Assembly: GCF_030345715.1 (NCBI RefSeq)
Contig: NZ_JAUASX010000005.1
Location: forward strand, 157,051-221,050
Direction of reading: 5' to 3'
Length of the DNA stretch: 64,000 bases
From: Solimonas sp. SE-A11
GTDB lineage: Bacteria; Pseudomonadota; Gammaproteobacteria; Nevskiales; Nevskiaceae
Of the stretch, positions 31,735-41,500 are shown piece after piece. The notes below the pieces were generated by a model. The model saw only the letters and a list, made by a program, of their open reading frames with translations. It searched no databases and was not told the origin of the DNA. A program made the translations under genes and the position numbers. Each line of letters begins with the position of its first letter. Within the stretch, counting starts at the first letter, position 1.

Positions 31735-34221
31735 TCACCACCGCAAAAACTCGCGCTCTGCGGCGAGCGTTCGCAGCTTCTCGTTGGCGGGATAGTCCTT
31801 GCGCATCTCGGCGAGCAGTTTACCGACCTGAAAGCCGCTGCCGCGCCGCATCTGCTCGATGACCTGTCGCCACCGTGACCGGCCGCTTCCGCCGTAGTGA
31901 AGGTCCTGCGCCTTACCCCGCGCGCGCTCCCATAACTCGTCGTGATCCGGGCCGCTGGGATACAGCTCCGCAGCGACCTCCTCCAACAGTTGCCACTTCT
32001 CCTCCGGAGATGGCCGTGACAGGTTGAGGGAGTATCGCTCCCATAGCGACAGCATCGAATGACAGTGCCGGACGCTGGGCTTGAGATCGGTACGGCCGCA
32101 GCGCAGGCGCAACACCAGCAAGTCCAGCGCCTTGCTCCAGCGTCTCGCCAGAATTAGCTGCCCGAGGAGTTCCGCATCGGGAGGCGGCAGTGATCGTGCG
32201 CCTTTGAGCAGCACCGTGAGCCAGCCCAGGAAGCGCAACTCGCCGAAGCCGTCGAGTGTCGCGATGATCTGCAGGCCAATGCCTGGCTGTGTTGGGATTA
32301 GCGCCGCCAAAGATGGATCGAGCTGGGCGCTATTCGAGATTGCGGTCTTGAACTCGGCCTCGGGCACGAAGGGAAGGTGGCCGAGCGCTGCCCGCTTCAG
32401 CCATCCAGTCGCAGTGGTGGCGAGTGCCTCGGCTCGGGCGCTCGCCTCGATCAATCGCCAGACCTCGGACCTGCGGGGGAAATCGCAGAGGTCTGCGACC
32501 GGTGATTTCGCCAATTCCGATATCAGCGCGGAATCGACGGTGCCGCCTCCAAGCAGCGAATCGAGCAGCGAAGCCCAAGCGGCGGCGGGGTGACTTGGAC
32601 CTTGCCAGGCGTTGGGGTTCCTCTTCATCGCCTGGGCCCAGACATCCTGGATTACCGGATTGAGGAGATCCGCCTGCCGCAGCAGTGGTGGGTCGTCAGC
32701 CACTCGCACTGCCGCGAGTTGCCGTAGCCGAGCATCGCCGAACGCCATCGCGCAGCTCACGACCTCTAGGGGTGCAGCCTGCCCCAACGCCGCTTTCAGC
32801 CCGTCAAGGTCCGAAGCGACGGTATCCACCGCAAGCTGCATTCTCACCGCATCCTTCGGCGGGAAAGCCGCAGCCGCGACCGTCCCGTGGAGCCGGAGCC
32901 ACTTCCGCTCGCCCGCCAGCCGCAGGATGACATCGGCGCGGCCGGCGTCGAGTCGTTTTGGACAGGCGCCGGAGAGCGTCTCCTCGACCCCTCGCGTCCT
33001 TGGGAAAAAACCCAGCACTATCTCGGCCACGGGCGGCGCACGATCCGACCATCGCCAGAACGCTGTGGCCAGCGCACTGCTTTGCGCCGACATCCCAGCC
33101 TTGAATCCCTGCGCCACTGTCTCGCGCCAGACCGGGACCGCCTTCTCTGTCGAGGAACTGCTCTCGATGATCTCGCACATGCCGGAGTCCGCGTGCTCCG
33201 CGAAGCGGTTCTGCGAAAGCCAGAGTGACAGCGCTGACCAGGCTGCTTCGATCGAGACAATGCCGGGGAGGTTGAAGTTGCGCAGAAGCAGCACGTCCTG
33301 GGGAGAGGCCTGCGGCAAGAGCCGCAGCAGTTCGGCCATCAGATCCGCCTTCGCGCCAGTGCCCGCGGCGGGGTTCGGCGAGAGCAGGCTTATCAGGCGC
33401 AACGCCGTGACGACCTGGGAGCATTCGCGTCGATCGCTGCTGGCGATCTTGTGCGCCTGGGCCAGCAAGGGCAGGTCGCTGAGCCGGTCGATCTCCGCGC
33501 CGATCTCCTGCGCAAAGGCGATTACGGCTGCGGCCTCCGCGGTATCGCCCGTTAGGATGCGTGAAGCCAGCGAGGCGGGCCAGGACGCTGCAGCCGCGGT
33601 CACGACCCTGAATCCCGACCACCGCGACGCCAGCGTCGCAGGCACGCAGACTAGGTTCGGCTTCGAGTGCTCCACCAGGTCGTTCGGGCTGAAACTCAGG
33701 CGACACGAGAACCGCCGGCGGAATGGCGGCCAGAGCCGCGCCCAGAGCGCGACGACGAGGGCGTCGAAGTTCTCGTTGCCGAGCCGCACTACCGGAAGCG
33801 GTCCCTTGCTCGTGAGGGCATCGGTGATGGCGACCAGATCGGCGGCGGCCGGAGGCATGGCGTCGGAGTGATCCAGCTCCAGCGTCTCGAGTACGGCCAC
33901 GTGCTGCAGCGACTCGATCAGCAGACCCAGCAAGGGCCGAAGGTCCACGGTCTGAGCCAATTCCTCCAGCGGGGCGATCAGCGCGTGCGTTCTCACCATG
34001 CCGGCCCGCGATGCCTCGGGGTCCGCGAAAGTACGTGCGACGACGAAGTATTCACGGTGCGGGAAGGCACTCAGGAACGGGGACCACTCGACGCCCGCTG
34101 GCGCAGTATCCGGAAGATCCAGTCGCTCAGTCAGTTCGGCGGCGACCCCACTGGCACCACTGGTGAGTCTCAGTCCATGCCCGCGGCGGACTTCGCCATA
34201 AATCGCTTGCTCGATCTTCAT
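31735..34221 (-). CDS. GTPase-associated GAP1-N1 protein with C-terminal EAD1
   Basis: 828 aa. The N-terminal 130 residues (starting MKIEQAIYGEVRRGHGLRL, with HREYFVVARTFADP) look like GAP1-N1, a domain found next to double-GTPase modules. A long helical middle follows. The C-terminus, about 745-820 (LLEEVAAELYPSGPDHDELW onward), is an EAD1 domain related to that of the caspase. EADs are thought to join by like-with-like contacts, so this protein should link the GTPases to the protease. It lies 25 bp after DO-GTPase1. The domain names come from the comparative-genomics literature (Kaur and colleagues, 2020); assignment is by eye. Confidence 0.75.
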   Translation of the reverse strand: MKIEQAIYGEVRRGHGLRLTSGASGVAAELTERLDLPDTAPAGVEWSPFLSAFPHREYFVVARTFADPEASRAGMVRTHALIAPLEELAQTVDLRPLLGLLIESLQHVAVLETLELDHSDAMPPAAADLVAITDALTSKGPLPVVRLGNENFDALVVALWARLWPPFRRRFSCRLSFSPNDLVEHSKPNLVCVPATLASRWSGFRVVTAAAASWPASLASRILTGDTAEAAAVIAFAQEIGAEIDRLSDLPLLAQAHKIASSDRRECSQVVTALRLISLLSPNPAAGTGAKADLMAELLRLLPQASPQDVLLLRNFNLPGIVSIEAAWSALSLWLSQNRFAEHADSGMCEIIESSSSTEKAVPVWRETVAQGFKAGMSAQSSALATAFWRWSDRAPPVAEIVLGFFPRTRGVEETLSGACPKRLDAGRADVILRLAGERKWLRLHGTVAAAAFPPKDAVRMQLAVDTVASDLDGLKAALGQAAPLEVVSCAMAFGDARLRQLAAVRVADDPPLLRQADLLNPVIQDVWAQAMKRNPNAWQGPSHPAAAWASLLDSLLGGGTVDSALISELAKSPVADLCDFPRRSEVWRLIEASARAEALATTATGWLKRAALGHLPFVPEAEFKTAISNSAQLDPSLAALIPTQPGIGLQIIATLDGFGELRFLGWLTVLLKGARSLPPPDAELLGQLILARRWSKALDLLVLRLRCGRTDLKPSVRHCHSMLSLWERYSLNLSRPSPEEKWQLLEEVAAELYPSGPDHDELWERARGKAQDLHYGGSGRSRWRQVIEQMRRGSGFQVGKLLAEMRKDYPANEKLRTLAAEREFLRW

Positions 34222-34246
34222 CGTGGCGCCGTGTCCTCGCAGCCGG

Positions 34247-35080
34247 TCAGGCGAGATCGATCAGCAGGCGCTGGATCGGCAGGGTCAGGTCGGTCGAACG
34301 CTGTCCGTCCGGAAGCACCACGTATCCGAACTGCTCCGGGCCGCGCGCGGCGTACTCGGGATCCTGATCGCGCGGATGCAGCGGCCGCTCAAGGGCCGAC
34401 AGTCCCAGCACCTCCGGGCTCGCCCAGGTGCTCTTGATGAAGTCCGTCAGCATCGGCAGCTGTTGCTGCAGTATTGACCCCGGCAGCTCCTCGGTTTTCA
34501 GCTCGTCCCAGCAGGTGAGCAGCACCGTCAGCCGCGGCCGTATCATTTGCTCGCTGACGGCCGGCGCTCCGATGTAGATCATCATCTGCAGCAGTTCGAT
34601 CAGACGGGACTGGTCCGACAACGCAGCCGCGCGCTGCGCAGTGCCGCCGCCCCCCAGCTGTTGCAAAGGACGCGAAAAAATATCGTCACTAACGCGGGTA
34701 TGCTGAAGGCGAATCAGCAGCAGCCAGGACTGTGCCGGCAATACCCGCTCCCTCCAGGCCACGGGAACGCGGCGGGAGGTGGAAATCGTCTTGATCTGCT
34801 CGCCGCCGTAGTCGGGCCAGATCAGCTGGGCCCTGCGCCCCTGGGCGTCGGTGATCGGCCAGACGCTATCGACATAGGTCGCTGTCGCCGTGTGATCCGC
34901 GGCCATGCCCTCGTCGAGGCGCTGCATGGCCGCCTGGAACGGCTCCAGATTGGTCGCCGCACCGTCCATCCGGAGTGCGCCTTCTGCCTGCAGCAGTCGC
35001 TTGAGTAGCTGGGCGCCGAAGTGCGTCTTGCCTGCGCCGGACTCCCCGATGAGCAGGATGGAGTTGTCGGAGTCGCTCAC
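34247..35080 (-). CDS. TRAFAC-type GTPase (DO-GTPase1-like)
   Basis: 277 aa starting at a GTG (35080) that overlaps the stop of the upstream gene (GTGA). Walker A is GESGAGKT (G12-T19). A DxxG-type switch is seen in IWPDYGGEQIK, and LLTCWDELK takes the place of the usual NKxD specificity motif. It is one of two adjacent P-loop GTPases, the double-GTPase arrangement of predicted conflict systems, where GTP binding or hydrolysis is thought to hold the effector in check or report infection. A soluble or membrane-peripheral place is likely; there is no membrane segment. Confidence 0.8.
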   Translation of the reverse strand: MSDSDNSILLIGESGAGKTHFGAQLLKRLLQAEGALRMDGAATNLEPFQAAMQRLDEGMAADHTATATYVDSVWPITDAQGRRAQLIWPDYGGEQIKTISTSRRVPVAWRERVLPAQSWLLLIRLQHTRVSDDIFSRPLQQLGGGGTAQRAAALSDQSRLIELLQMMIYIGAPAVSEQMIRPRLTVLLTCWDELKTEELPGSILQQQLPMLTDFIKSTWASPEVLGLSALERPLHPRDQDPEYAARGPEQFGYVVLPDGQRSTDLTLPIQRLLIDLA

Positions 35081-36036
35081 GCCGTTCTCGCTCCAAACAG
35101 GAAGAGTGGATCGGTACCAGCGGCCTTATGGTCGGGCATTAACGGCCGTAGCCGCTGGGCATCCAGCGTCCAGTCGAGTAGTTCCAGTAGGCCCTGGCCG
35201 GTGTCGGAGCCGCTCGACGCCTCCGCGACGATGCTGACGCGGAACTCCACGGCGTCGGGCATCAGGGAGAAAACGGCGGCGCGGATCGATTTCTCCATCT
35301 CCGGGCTCACCGGCTTGTCGGCCTTGGTCCAGACTAGGCCGACCGGCCTACCGCGACGCTCTGCCGAGACACGGCGCGCAAGCACCTGGAAAGCACCACG
35401 GGCTGTTCCCAAGGTCGGACCCGACAAGGCTTCACAGTCAGCTACCAGAAGAAGGACGTCGGCATATTCGGATACCCATCGGGCACCGCCACCCTCGGGG
35501 CCATCCCGATTGACTCCCCAGCTCTGGAACCACTCGCCGGGGGCGTCGGCGAAGAGATAGCTGCGCAACCGCGCTTCGGAATTGCGGAAGGCTAGGTGCA
35601 GCAGTCCTGGTATGCGGCCCGCCCGGCTGGTTGTGTGAGGCGGAAAGCCGGGCGGCTGCCCCGGGCTCCAGCGTAGGGAATTGGCCACCGCTTCCCACCC
35701 CGACAATGTGTACGAGCCCGCGAAGCGGCGCTTGTCACCAGGCACGAGGCCGCGCCCCAGCAGCAAGTACCAGGCCGCGAGTAGCGTGGTCTTTCCGGCG
35801 TTCTGCGGACCCGCGATGCCGACCACCACGGGCTTCGATCGGCCGGCCACGAAGCCGATGTCCACCAGACCCAAGGCGCTGCCTGACCAAGGCATGACCA
35901 GGTGGTCGCCGCCCGGTTCCGGATTGACGTTGGGAGCGGTCTCTCCCTTCCAGGCCGAACACTTCTGTGGATCGGGGTTGCCGAGTGCGCAGGTGCTGTC
36001 GGGGGCGAAACAGTCTTCGCGAGAGCAGGGGCTCAT
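35077..36036 (-). CDS. TRAFAC-type GTPase with N-terminal Cys cluster (DO-GTPase2-like)
   Basis: 319 aa. Four Cys at about 4, 9, 16 and 26 (SPCSREDCFAPDSTC, then KC) may bind zinc. Walker A is GPQNAGKT (G76-T83), the switch region is FADAPGEWF, and WTKADKP gives the base-specificity TKxD. The domain continues to about 300. The ATG overlaps the stop of the GASH-like gene (TGATG) and its own stop overlaps the next start, so the three genes are tightly coupled. With DO-GTPase1 it probably forms a heterodimeric switch. Confidence 0.8.
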   Translation of the reverse strand: MSPCSREDCFAPDSTCALGNPDPQKCSAWKGETAPNVNPEPGGDHLVMPWSGSALGLVDIGFVAGRSKPVVVGIAGPQNAGKTTLLAAWYLLLGRGLVPGDKRRFAGSYTLSGWEAVANSLRWSPGQPPGFPPHTTSRAGRIPGLLHLAFRNSEARLRSYLFADAPGEWFQSWGVNRDGPEGGGARWVSEYADVLLLVADCEALSGPTLGTARGAFQVLARRVSAERRGRPVGLVWTKADKPVSPEMEKSIRAAVFSLMPDAVEFRVSIVAEASSGSDTGQGLLELLDWTLDAQRLRPLMPDHKAAGTDPLFLFGARTA

Positions 36037-37376
36037 CAGGACTTCTTCGCACGCGACTTGGAAGCCGGAACCAGTGTCGTCGCCCTGGCGGCCTGCAGCT
36101 CCCGGAACAGCCAGGTTGCCCAGTTCGCGAGAGTCAGCGGCGTGTCTGCCCGCACCCCAACCCAGTCCCGGAACAGGTCCGAGTCGTCGATCGCGGCGAC
36201 GGCGCCGCCATGGCCGATCAGACCCAGAATGGGCCCCCGGCCGGTGGGCGCTGCGATCAACGCTGCTGCAGCCTCTCTCAACGGTCCCAGCGCGTCCGTC
36301 ATGCGAGCATCCCTTACGAGCTCGACCAGCGTCAGCTCATCGTCCCGATGGAATTCGGGCAGGCTTAGGACCGTTTCATGCAGGAAGGAGGCCACGCTGG
36401 CGGGCGAGAACACCGGAACCTGGCGATGGAGATCCAGCGCCATCAAGGCCACTGCATTCGCAGGCGTGAGGTCGCGATAGCTGGTGCGTGCACTGGGCGA
36501 GTACAGCGCTTCCTTCCACCACAGCAGGTTGGTCCGGCGCTGCAGGCCGGCGGTGGCGCCGCTGAAGGCGCTGAGCGTGGCATCGACATGAGTGGAAACT
36601 GCCTGTGCCAGCCCCAGCAGAGGCTGTGAAAAATCGATCGATTCGACAGCCGTCTTCTTCGAGGCGGTCTCGATGGCCTCGGCGACAGCGGCGGCCATTC
36701 GAGTACCAAACTCATACACCCAATGTTGCGGGTTGCTATGTGCCCACTGCGGATTGCCGTTGGTGGCCACGTTGCCTTGGGGACCTTGTGATTGCGGACC
36801 TGCCGCCGCTTCGAACTTTTTCGTCAATGCGGCCTTGTCCACGGTCGCTGCTGCGCCACCGACCTTGATGGCGGCCGGCTTCTCGTATTCCATCGCAGCA
36901 ACGGTGATCGAGTCCGGCGTGGCCCACTCCGCTTCCGCCCTGGCATCAACCGCTCGCTCGATCTCGCCCACCGTGTCGATCCAGATGCCCCGTTCGTTCC
37001 CCGATTCGGTGTAAGGCAGCACGTTCCTCGCGGAGGCGACGAAGGCCACGCCGATGTGTTCGTTCTTGGCGGCCGCTTGGTAAAGGGCATCGAGCAGCAT
37101 GGCGCGCACAACCGTGACCGGCGGGCCGGAAAAGGTGTTTGCGTAGGTGGTCCAGCGATGTTGCAGTGCCGCCAGGCCTTCCTGGACCGTGGGGTCCTTG
37201 GCGGGGGCCTCCGGATCGAAAGCAACCAGTGCGAATGCAGAAGCCTTGGAAGGAGCTTTCAACAAAGCGACCGACAAGTCCGACGCGGCCTCCTGGAGCT
37301 TGAGCAGCTTGGCATCGTCGCCCCCGACCGGAATCAGGCCCGCTTTCAAGAACTTGATCAAAACCTCTTCGCTCAT
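36036..37376 (-). CDS. GTPase-associated system helical protein (GASH-like)
   Basis: 446 aa, first gene of the five-gene operon; AGGG stands 8 bp before the ATG. Mostly helical: an N-terminal region (VLIKFLKAGLIPVGGDDAKL, LLKLQEAASDLSVALLK), a central GTPase-associated domain and a C-terminal part (about 255-446) with WWKEALYSPSARTSYR and LDLHRQVPVFSPASVASFL typical of the GASH helical domain. The family is known only from gene neighbourhoods with double GTPases. It may be the sensor or scaffold; this is inference. Confidence 0.7.
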   Translation of the reverse strand: MSEEVLIKFLKAGLIPVGGDDAKLLKLQEAASDLSVALLKAPSKASAFALVAFDPEAPAKDPTVQEGLAALQHRWTTYANTFSGPPVTVVRAMLLDALYQAAAKNEHIGVAFVASARNVLPYTESGNERGIWIDTVGEIERAVDARAEAEWATPDSITVAAMEYEKPAAIKVGGAAATVDKAALTKKFEAAAGPQSQGPQGNVATNGNPQWAHSNPQHWVYEFGTRMAAAVAEAIETASKKTAVESIDFSQPLLGLAQAVSTHVDATLSAFSGATAGLQRRTNLLWWKEALYSPSARTSYRDLTPANAVALMALDLHRQVPVFSPASVASFLHETVLSLPEFHRDDELTLVELVRDARMTDALGPLREAAAALIAAPTGRGPILGLIGHGGAVAAIDDSDLFRDWVGVRADTPLTLANWATWLFRELQAARATTLVPASKSRAKKS

Positions 37377-38512
37377 ATCCGATCCCTTTGTCCCCTAGTT
37401 TTGTGGGCCCCGAAATCTTGGGACTGTCACCCCAGCAGTTGGGCACCTCCTACTCTGCGAGTGTATATCTTCGGTGACAAGAGCGGCGCGCCAGAGAGGC
37501 CGCGCATGCTGCCGTCCACGCTTTTCGCCTTGCGATAGCGGACCTTGGGGCGACGATCATGGGTATCCCATTACCCGGTTCCCAACGACGAGCGTTTCGT
37601 TTTGAAAACCGATGTTCCAACATGCTGCCGGTCTGTTCAGCAATGGCGTTGCCGAAAATGCCTCAATCGTCCCGAACAGGTTGCTGTTGCTTTCTGTTCT
37701 CCACTCTCGGGATGTCCATGGTTGGTCTGAAGGAAAATCAACTCGAACTGCTATCAGCCATTTCCAGAGAGCGGGCGGCACCGGACGATATCCAGTGGCC
37801 CTACTTATGCCTTCTAGGGACGTAGAAAAAAATGGGGTCCAGCAGCTGGGAACTCGATTCGAAAACGTCGGTGGAAAGGCGAGCGCAGGGCCGTAAGGTT
37901 GCTTCTCTCCAGATGAGAAATGCAGCAAATAAATCCCCTCAGTTCCCGAAGGTATGAGTGACAGATCCAGCGATTCTTTGACCATGGCCAGCAGTTTTCC
38001 TCCCCCTGGCTCTTGGACCACATTCCCGCCATGCTTTTTTAGGCCTTTCATGAGCGCTAACTCTTCGTTCAATTTCTGTGGATTAGGATTATCGGATTCT
38101 CTTCAAAGAGGCCCCTCGTCCGTCTGCTGATCGCATGTCAACGGCGGTCTGCCGGAGGAAACTGAAACATCCGATATCCGCTTCGAGCCCTCGCATTCTG
38201 ACCTGAACATCCGCTTTCTGCAGGCGGTCTTAAGCCGTTTAAGCCGTGTGCCCTGCCACGATGTTGTGCTCATTCCATATGTCAGGGTCTTGGTGGCCAC
38301 AGCTCTAAGCCCGGCAACTAGCTTAGGAACTTTCAATGATCGGACCTGACGGGTGGATCATGTTTTTAGATAGCGGTTATTTAGATAAAATTTAATATTA
38401 ATCAACGCATTGAATAGAAATTCTCATTCCCCGCTTAACGATTTTCCAATTCTACGGATTAGTACAAAACAGGCCAAAAAAGCCTGAATAAAAACGGGGA
38501 TTGGGGAAACAC
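37377..38512. other. Accessory spacer between conflict operon and giant YD gene
   Basis: 1136 bp without a convincing gene. Two minus-strand frames (37557-38072, start TTG or ATG at 38051; and 38103-38336) have poor starts and unfamiliar sequences; the first may be a decayed gene because its N-terminus looks protein-like (KESLDLSLIPSGTEGIYLL). Base composition falls to AT-rich from about 38340, which marks the promoter region of the giant gene. The operon promoter must lie near 37380-37560 but no consensus stands out. Confidence 0.5.
38435..38462 (+). promoter_or_regulatory. Upstream element shared by the two giant YD genes
   Basis: The stretch from TTAACG (38435) to GGATTAG (38462) reappears with few changes at 63806-63834, in both cases about 50-56 bp before the ATG. 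The surroundings are AT-rich and otherwise differ, so the shared core is a candidate promoter or operator. No certain -10 box was fixed. Confidence 0.45.
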
Positions 38513-41500
38513 ATGGTTGCAATCGTGGGCGGCGAAGGTCTGGGTCTGTTCAACACCTCGCTGAACCAGCTGAACGGTTTTGGCGCCAACGGATCGGGTC
38601 GCCTGGGCAATGGGAATGACCGTGCCTACCTGAACGCCGCGACGGGTAACCTGATCCTGCAATCGCAGGACGATTATCTTGCGGCGCTGGGTTTGGACGC
38701 CGCGGCGATCCGGACCTACAACAGCCGGGGGCTGATGTCGGACGATAACGCCGACAACTGGCAGCTGTCCTTCTACCGCCGCCTGATCGACCTGCCCGCG
38801 GGTTCGGCGCAGACCCCGATCACCCGCGAAGGCGCGGATGGCCACCGTGCGAGCTTCACCTACAACAGCGGCAACTGGGTGGGCTTCGATGGCGTCACAC
38901 GCGCCGGCTACTGGTCCAGCACCGACGGCAGCGGCAGCCACGACATCCTGTACAAGAAGAGCGCCACCGAGTGGGTGTATGAAGACACCACCAACGGCCT
39001 CATCGAAACCTACGACGCCAGCGGCCGGATTGTTTCCCAGAAGAACCGCGACGGGCAGGGCCTGACCTACGCCTATTCCGGCAGCAGCAACCTGATCACC
39101 CAGATCACCGATGCGGACGGCAAGATCACCTACCTGGAGTACACCGGCACCCAGCTCAAGCAGGTGAGCATGGCTGCCGCCGGCGGCAGCGTCTCTACCG
39201 CCGCGGTGCGGGTCCGCTACTTCTACGACACCGCCGGACGCCTGTCCCAGGTCAAGGTCGACCTGACCAACGTCAACAACCGTACCGAAGACGCCAGCAC
39301 CTACATCACCAACTACGAGTACTTCGAGAACACCAAGCTGGTCAGCCGGGTTTCGCAGAGCGACGGCAGCGAACTGAAGATCGGCTACATCCTGGTCGGC
39401 AACGAATACCGGGTCGGCAGCCTGCAGCAGCTCTACGACAACAGCGGCACCCCGGCCTACCGGAGCACCTACGTCGACTACGACGTCGTCAACCGTCGCA
39501 CCACGGTCACCGACCCGATGGGGCGGGTGACCAGCTATGTCTTCGACACCAAGAATCGCCTCGTCGAGATTGCGACGCCGCAGACCAGCAGCGGCGTGCG
39601 AGCCGCCACCAGCTACACCTACGATGCCCAGGACAACATCACCGAGGTGGTGACCACCACCGCGGCGGGCCAGTTCCTGCGCGTGCGCCACACCTATGAC
39701 GCGCGCGGCAATCTCACCGAAACCCGCGACCAGGACGGCAACACCGCTCGCCGCAGCTACAACACCGCGGACCAGCTGCTGACTGAAACCGTCTACCTGA
39801 CCCAGGCCGCGGACAACTTCGCCACGGGCGAACCGGCGGCGCCGCAGGTGACGCGATATGTCTACGACGCCGAACAGCACCTGCGCTTCGTCATCAGCGC
39901 CGAGGGCCGCGTCACCGAGAACCAGTACTTCGACAACGCCCACGCCCGCAACGGGCTGCTGAAGAGCACCCTCCGCTATGCCGGAAACGGCCCCGAGTGG
40001 CTGTACACGGCCGGCTCCTTCGACGAAAGCCTGCTGGCGACCTGGGTCACCAACCTGGGCATCCGCCGAAAGCAGGCCGAGCGCATCGACTATACCTACG
40101 ATGCCGTCGGCCAGCTGAGCACCACCACGCGCTACCTGAGCCTGGATGACGCCGGCGTCGGTGTCGCCGCTGGCCAGCAGGTCACCACCTTCACCTACGA
40201 CCGCGCCGGCCGGTTGCTGAGCACGATCCAGCAGAGCCCGCAGGGCACCGACCCCCTGGTCTCCAGCGGCACCGTCACCACCGTCTACACTTACGATGGC
40301 CTCGGCCGCGTCCTGACCACCACCGGATCGAGCACCCAGGACGCCACCGTCCGGCAGACCGTCAACGTCTATGACGATGCCCTGAACCGCATCGTCACCA
40401 CCGTGGACAAGATCAGCTCCACGCATCTGCTGCAGACGACCAGCCTCTTCAACAAGGCCGGCGACCTGATCAGCGTGGCGCAGGTCAGCGGCAGCACGAC
40501 CGGCATCCTCAACCCCAACACCGCGCTGGGGACGACGACGTACAGCTACGACGCTAACGGTCGGCAGATCATGTCGACCGATCCGCTGCTCGGGCGCACG
40601 CACTACGTCTACGACGAGCGCGGCCGCATGGTCGGCGTCGTCAACCCCGAAGGCGAACTGACCGAGACCGTCTACAACGAAGCCAACCAGGTCGTCCGCA
40701 CGATCCGCTACAGCAGCCGCATCACCGCCAGCTCGCTGGTGGATGCCAACGGCAATCCCTATCGTCTCACCATGGCGCAGCTGCGCGGCACCCCTGCCGG
40801 CCAGCCGACGCTCAACGAGCGCCCGCGCATCGACCTCAACGGCGCCGGGTCCGGTGTCGACTACGCGCTAAACAGCGACGGCGCGAGCCCGGTCTCCATC
40901 GTCGACGCCACCGCGACCGCGACCGACAGTGCGAGCGCCACCTGGACGTCATTGACGATCAAGATCCTCAACCCGCGCCAGGGCACCGCCGAAGTCCTCA
41001 ATGCCTCCAGCCTGCCCTCGGGTCTTGAGCAGATCTACGAGCCCAGCCAGAACCTGCTGACCATCCGCGGCACCGGCGGCCAGGCGCGGGCCGTGTCCCT
41101 TTTCCAGACCGCACTGCGGGCGCTGAAACTGCAGATCAACGCCACGCTCAAGATCAACGGCACCCGCCAGATCCAGATCGTCGCCGATGACGGCAGCGAA
41201 AAGAGCATCGTCGCCACGACCCGGGTCACCCTGATCAACCAGACGCCGATCCTGGATCTGAACAACGGCACCGGCGGCACCGGCAACACCGTATCGCTGA
41301 ACGAGAACAACCAGGTCGACCTGGCGCTGAATCCAGTCATCACGGACAACGATGGCACCGATCTCTGGGGTGCCACCATCAGCATCCGCAACGTGCTGGA
41401 GCCGGGCCTGGAGGTGTTGCTGGTCGATACCAGCCTGGCCGAGAGCTACGGCATCACTGTCAGCTCCAACACCGCTGCCGGCACGATGACCTTCGCCGGA

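Noticed and set aside
32612..33871. A 419-codon plus-strand frame inside the GAP1 gene
   Set aside because: Antisense shadow; Ser/Arg-rich product, while the minus-strand frame fits the operon overlaps and domain pattern.
37557..38072. A 171-codon minus-strand frame between the conflict operon and the giant gene
   Set aside because: TTG start without a ribosome-binding site and unfamiliar composition; kept only as a possible decayed gene in the spacer entry.
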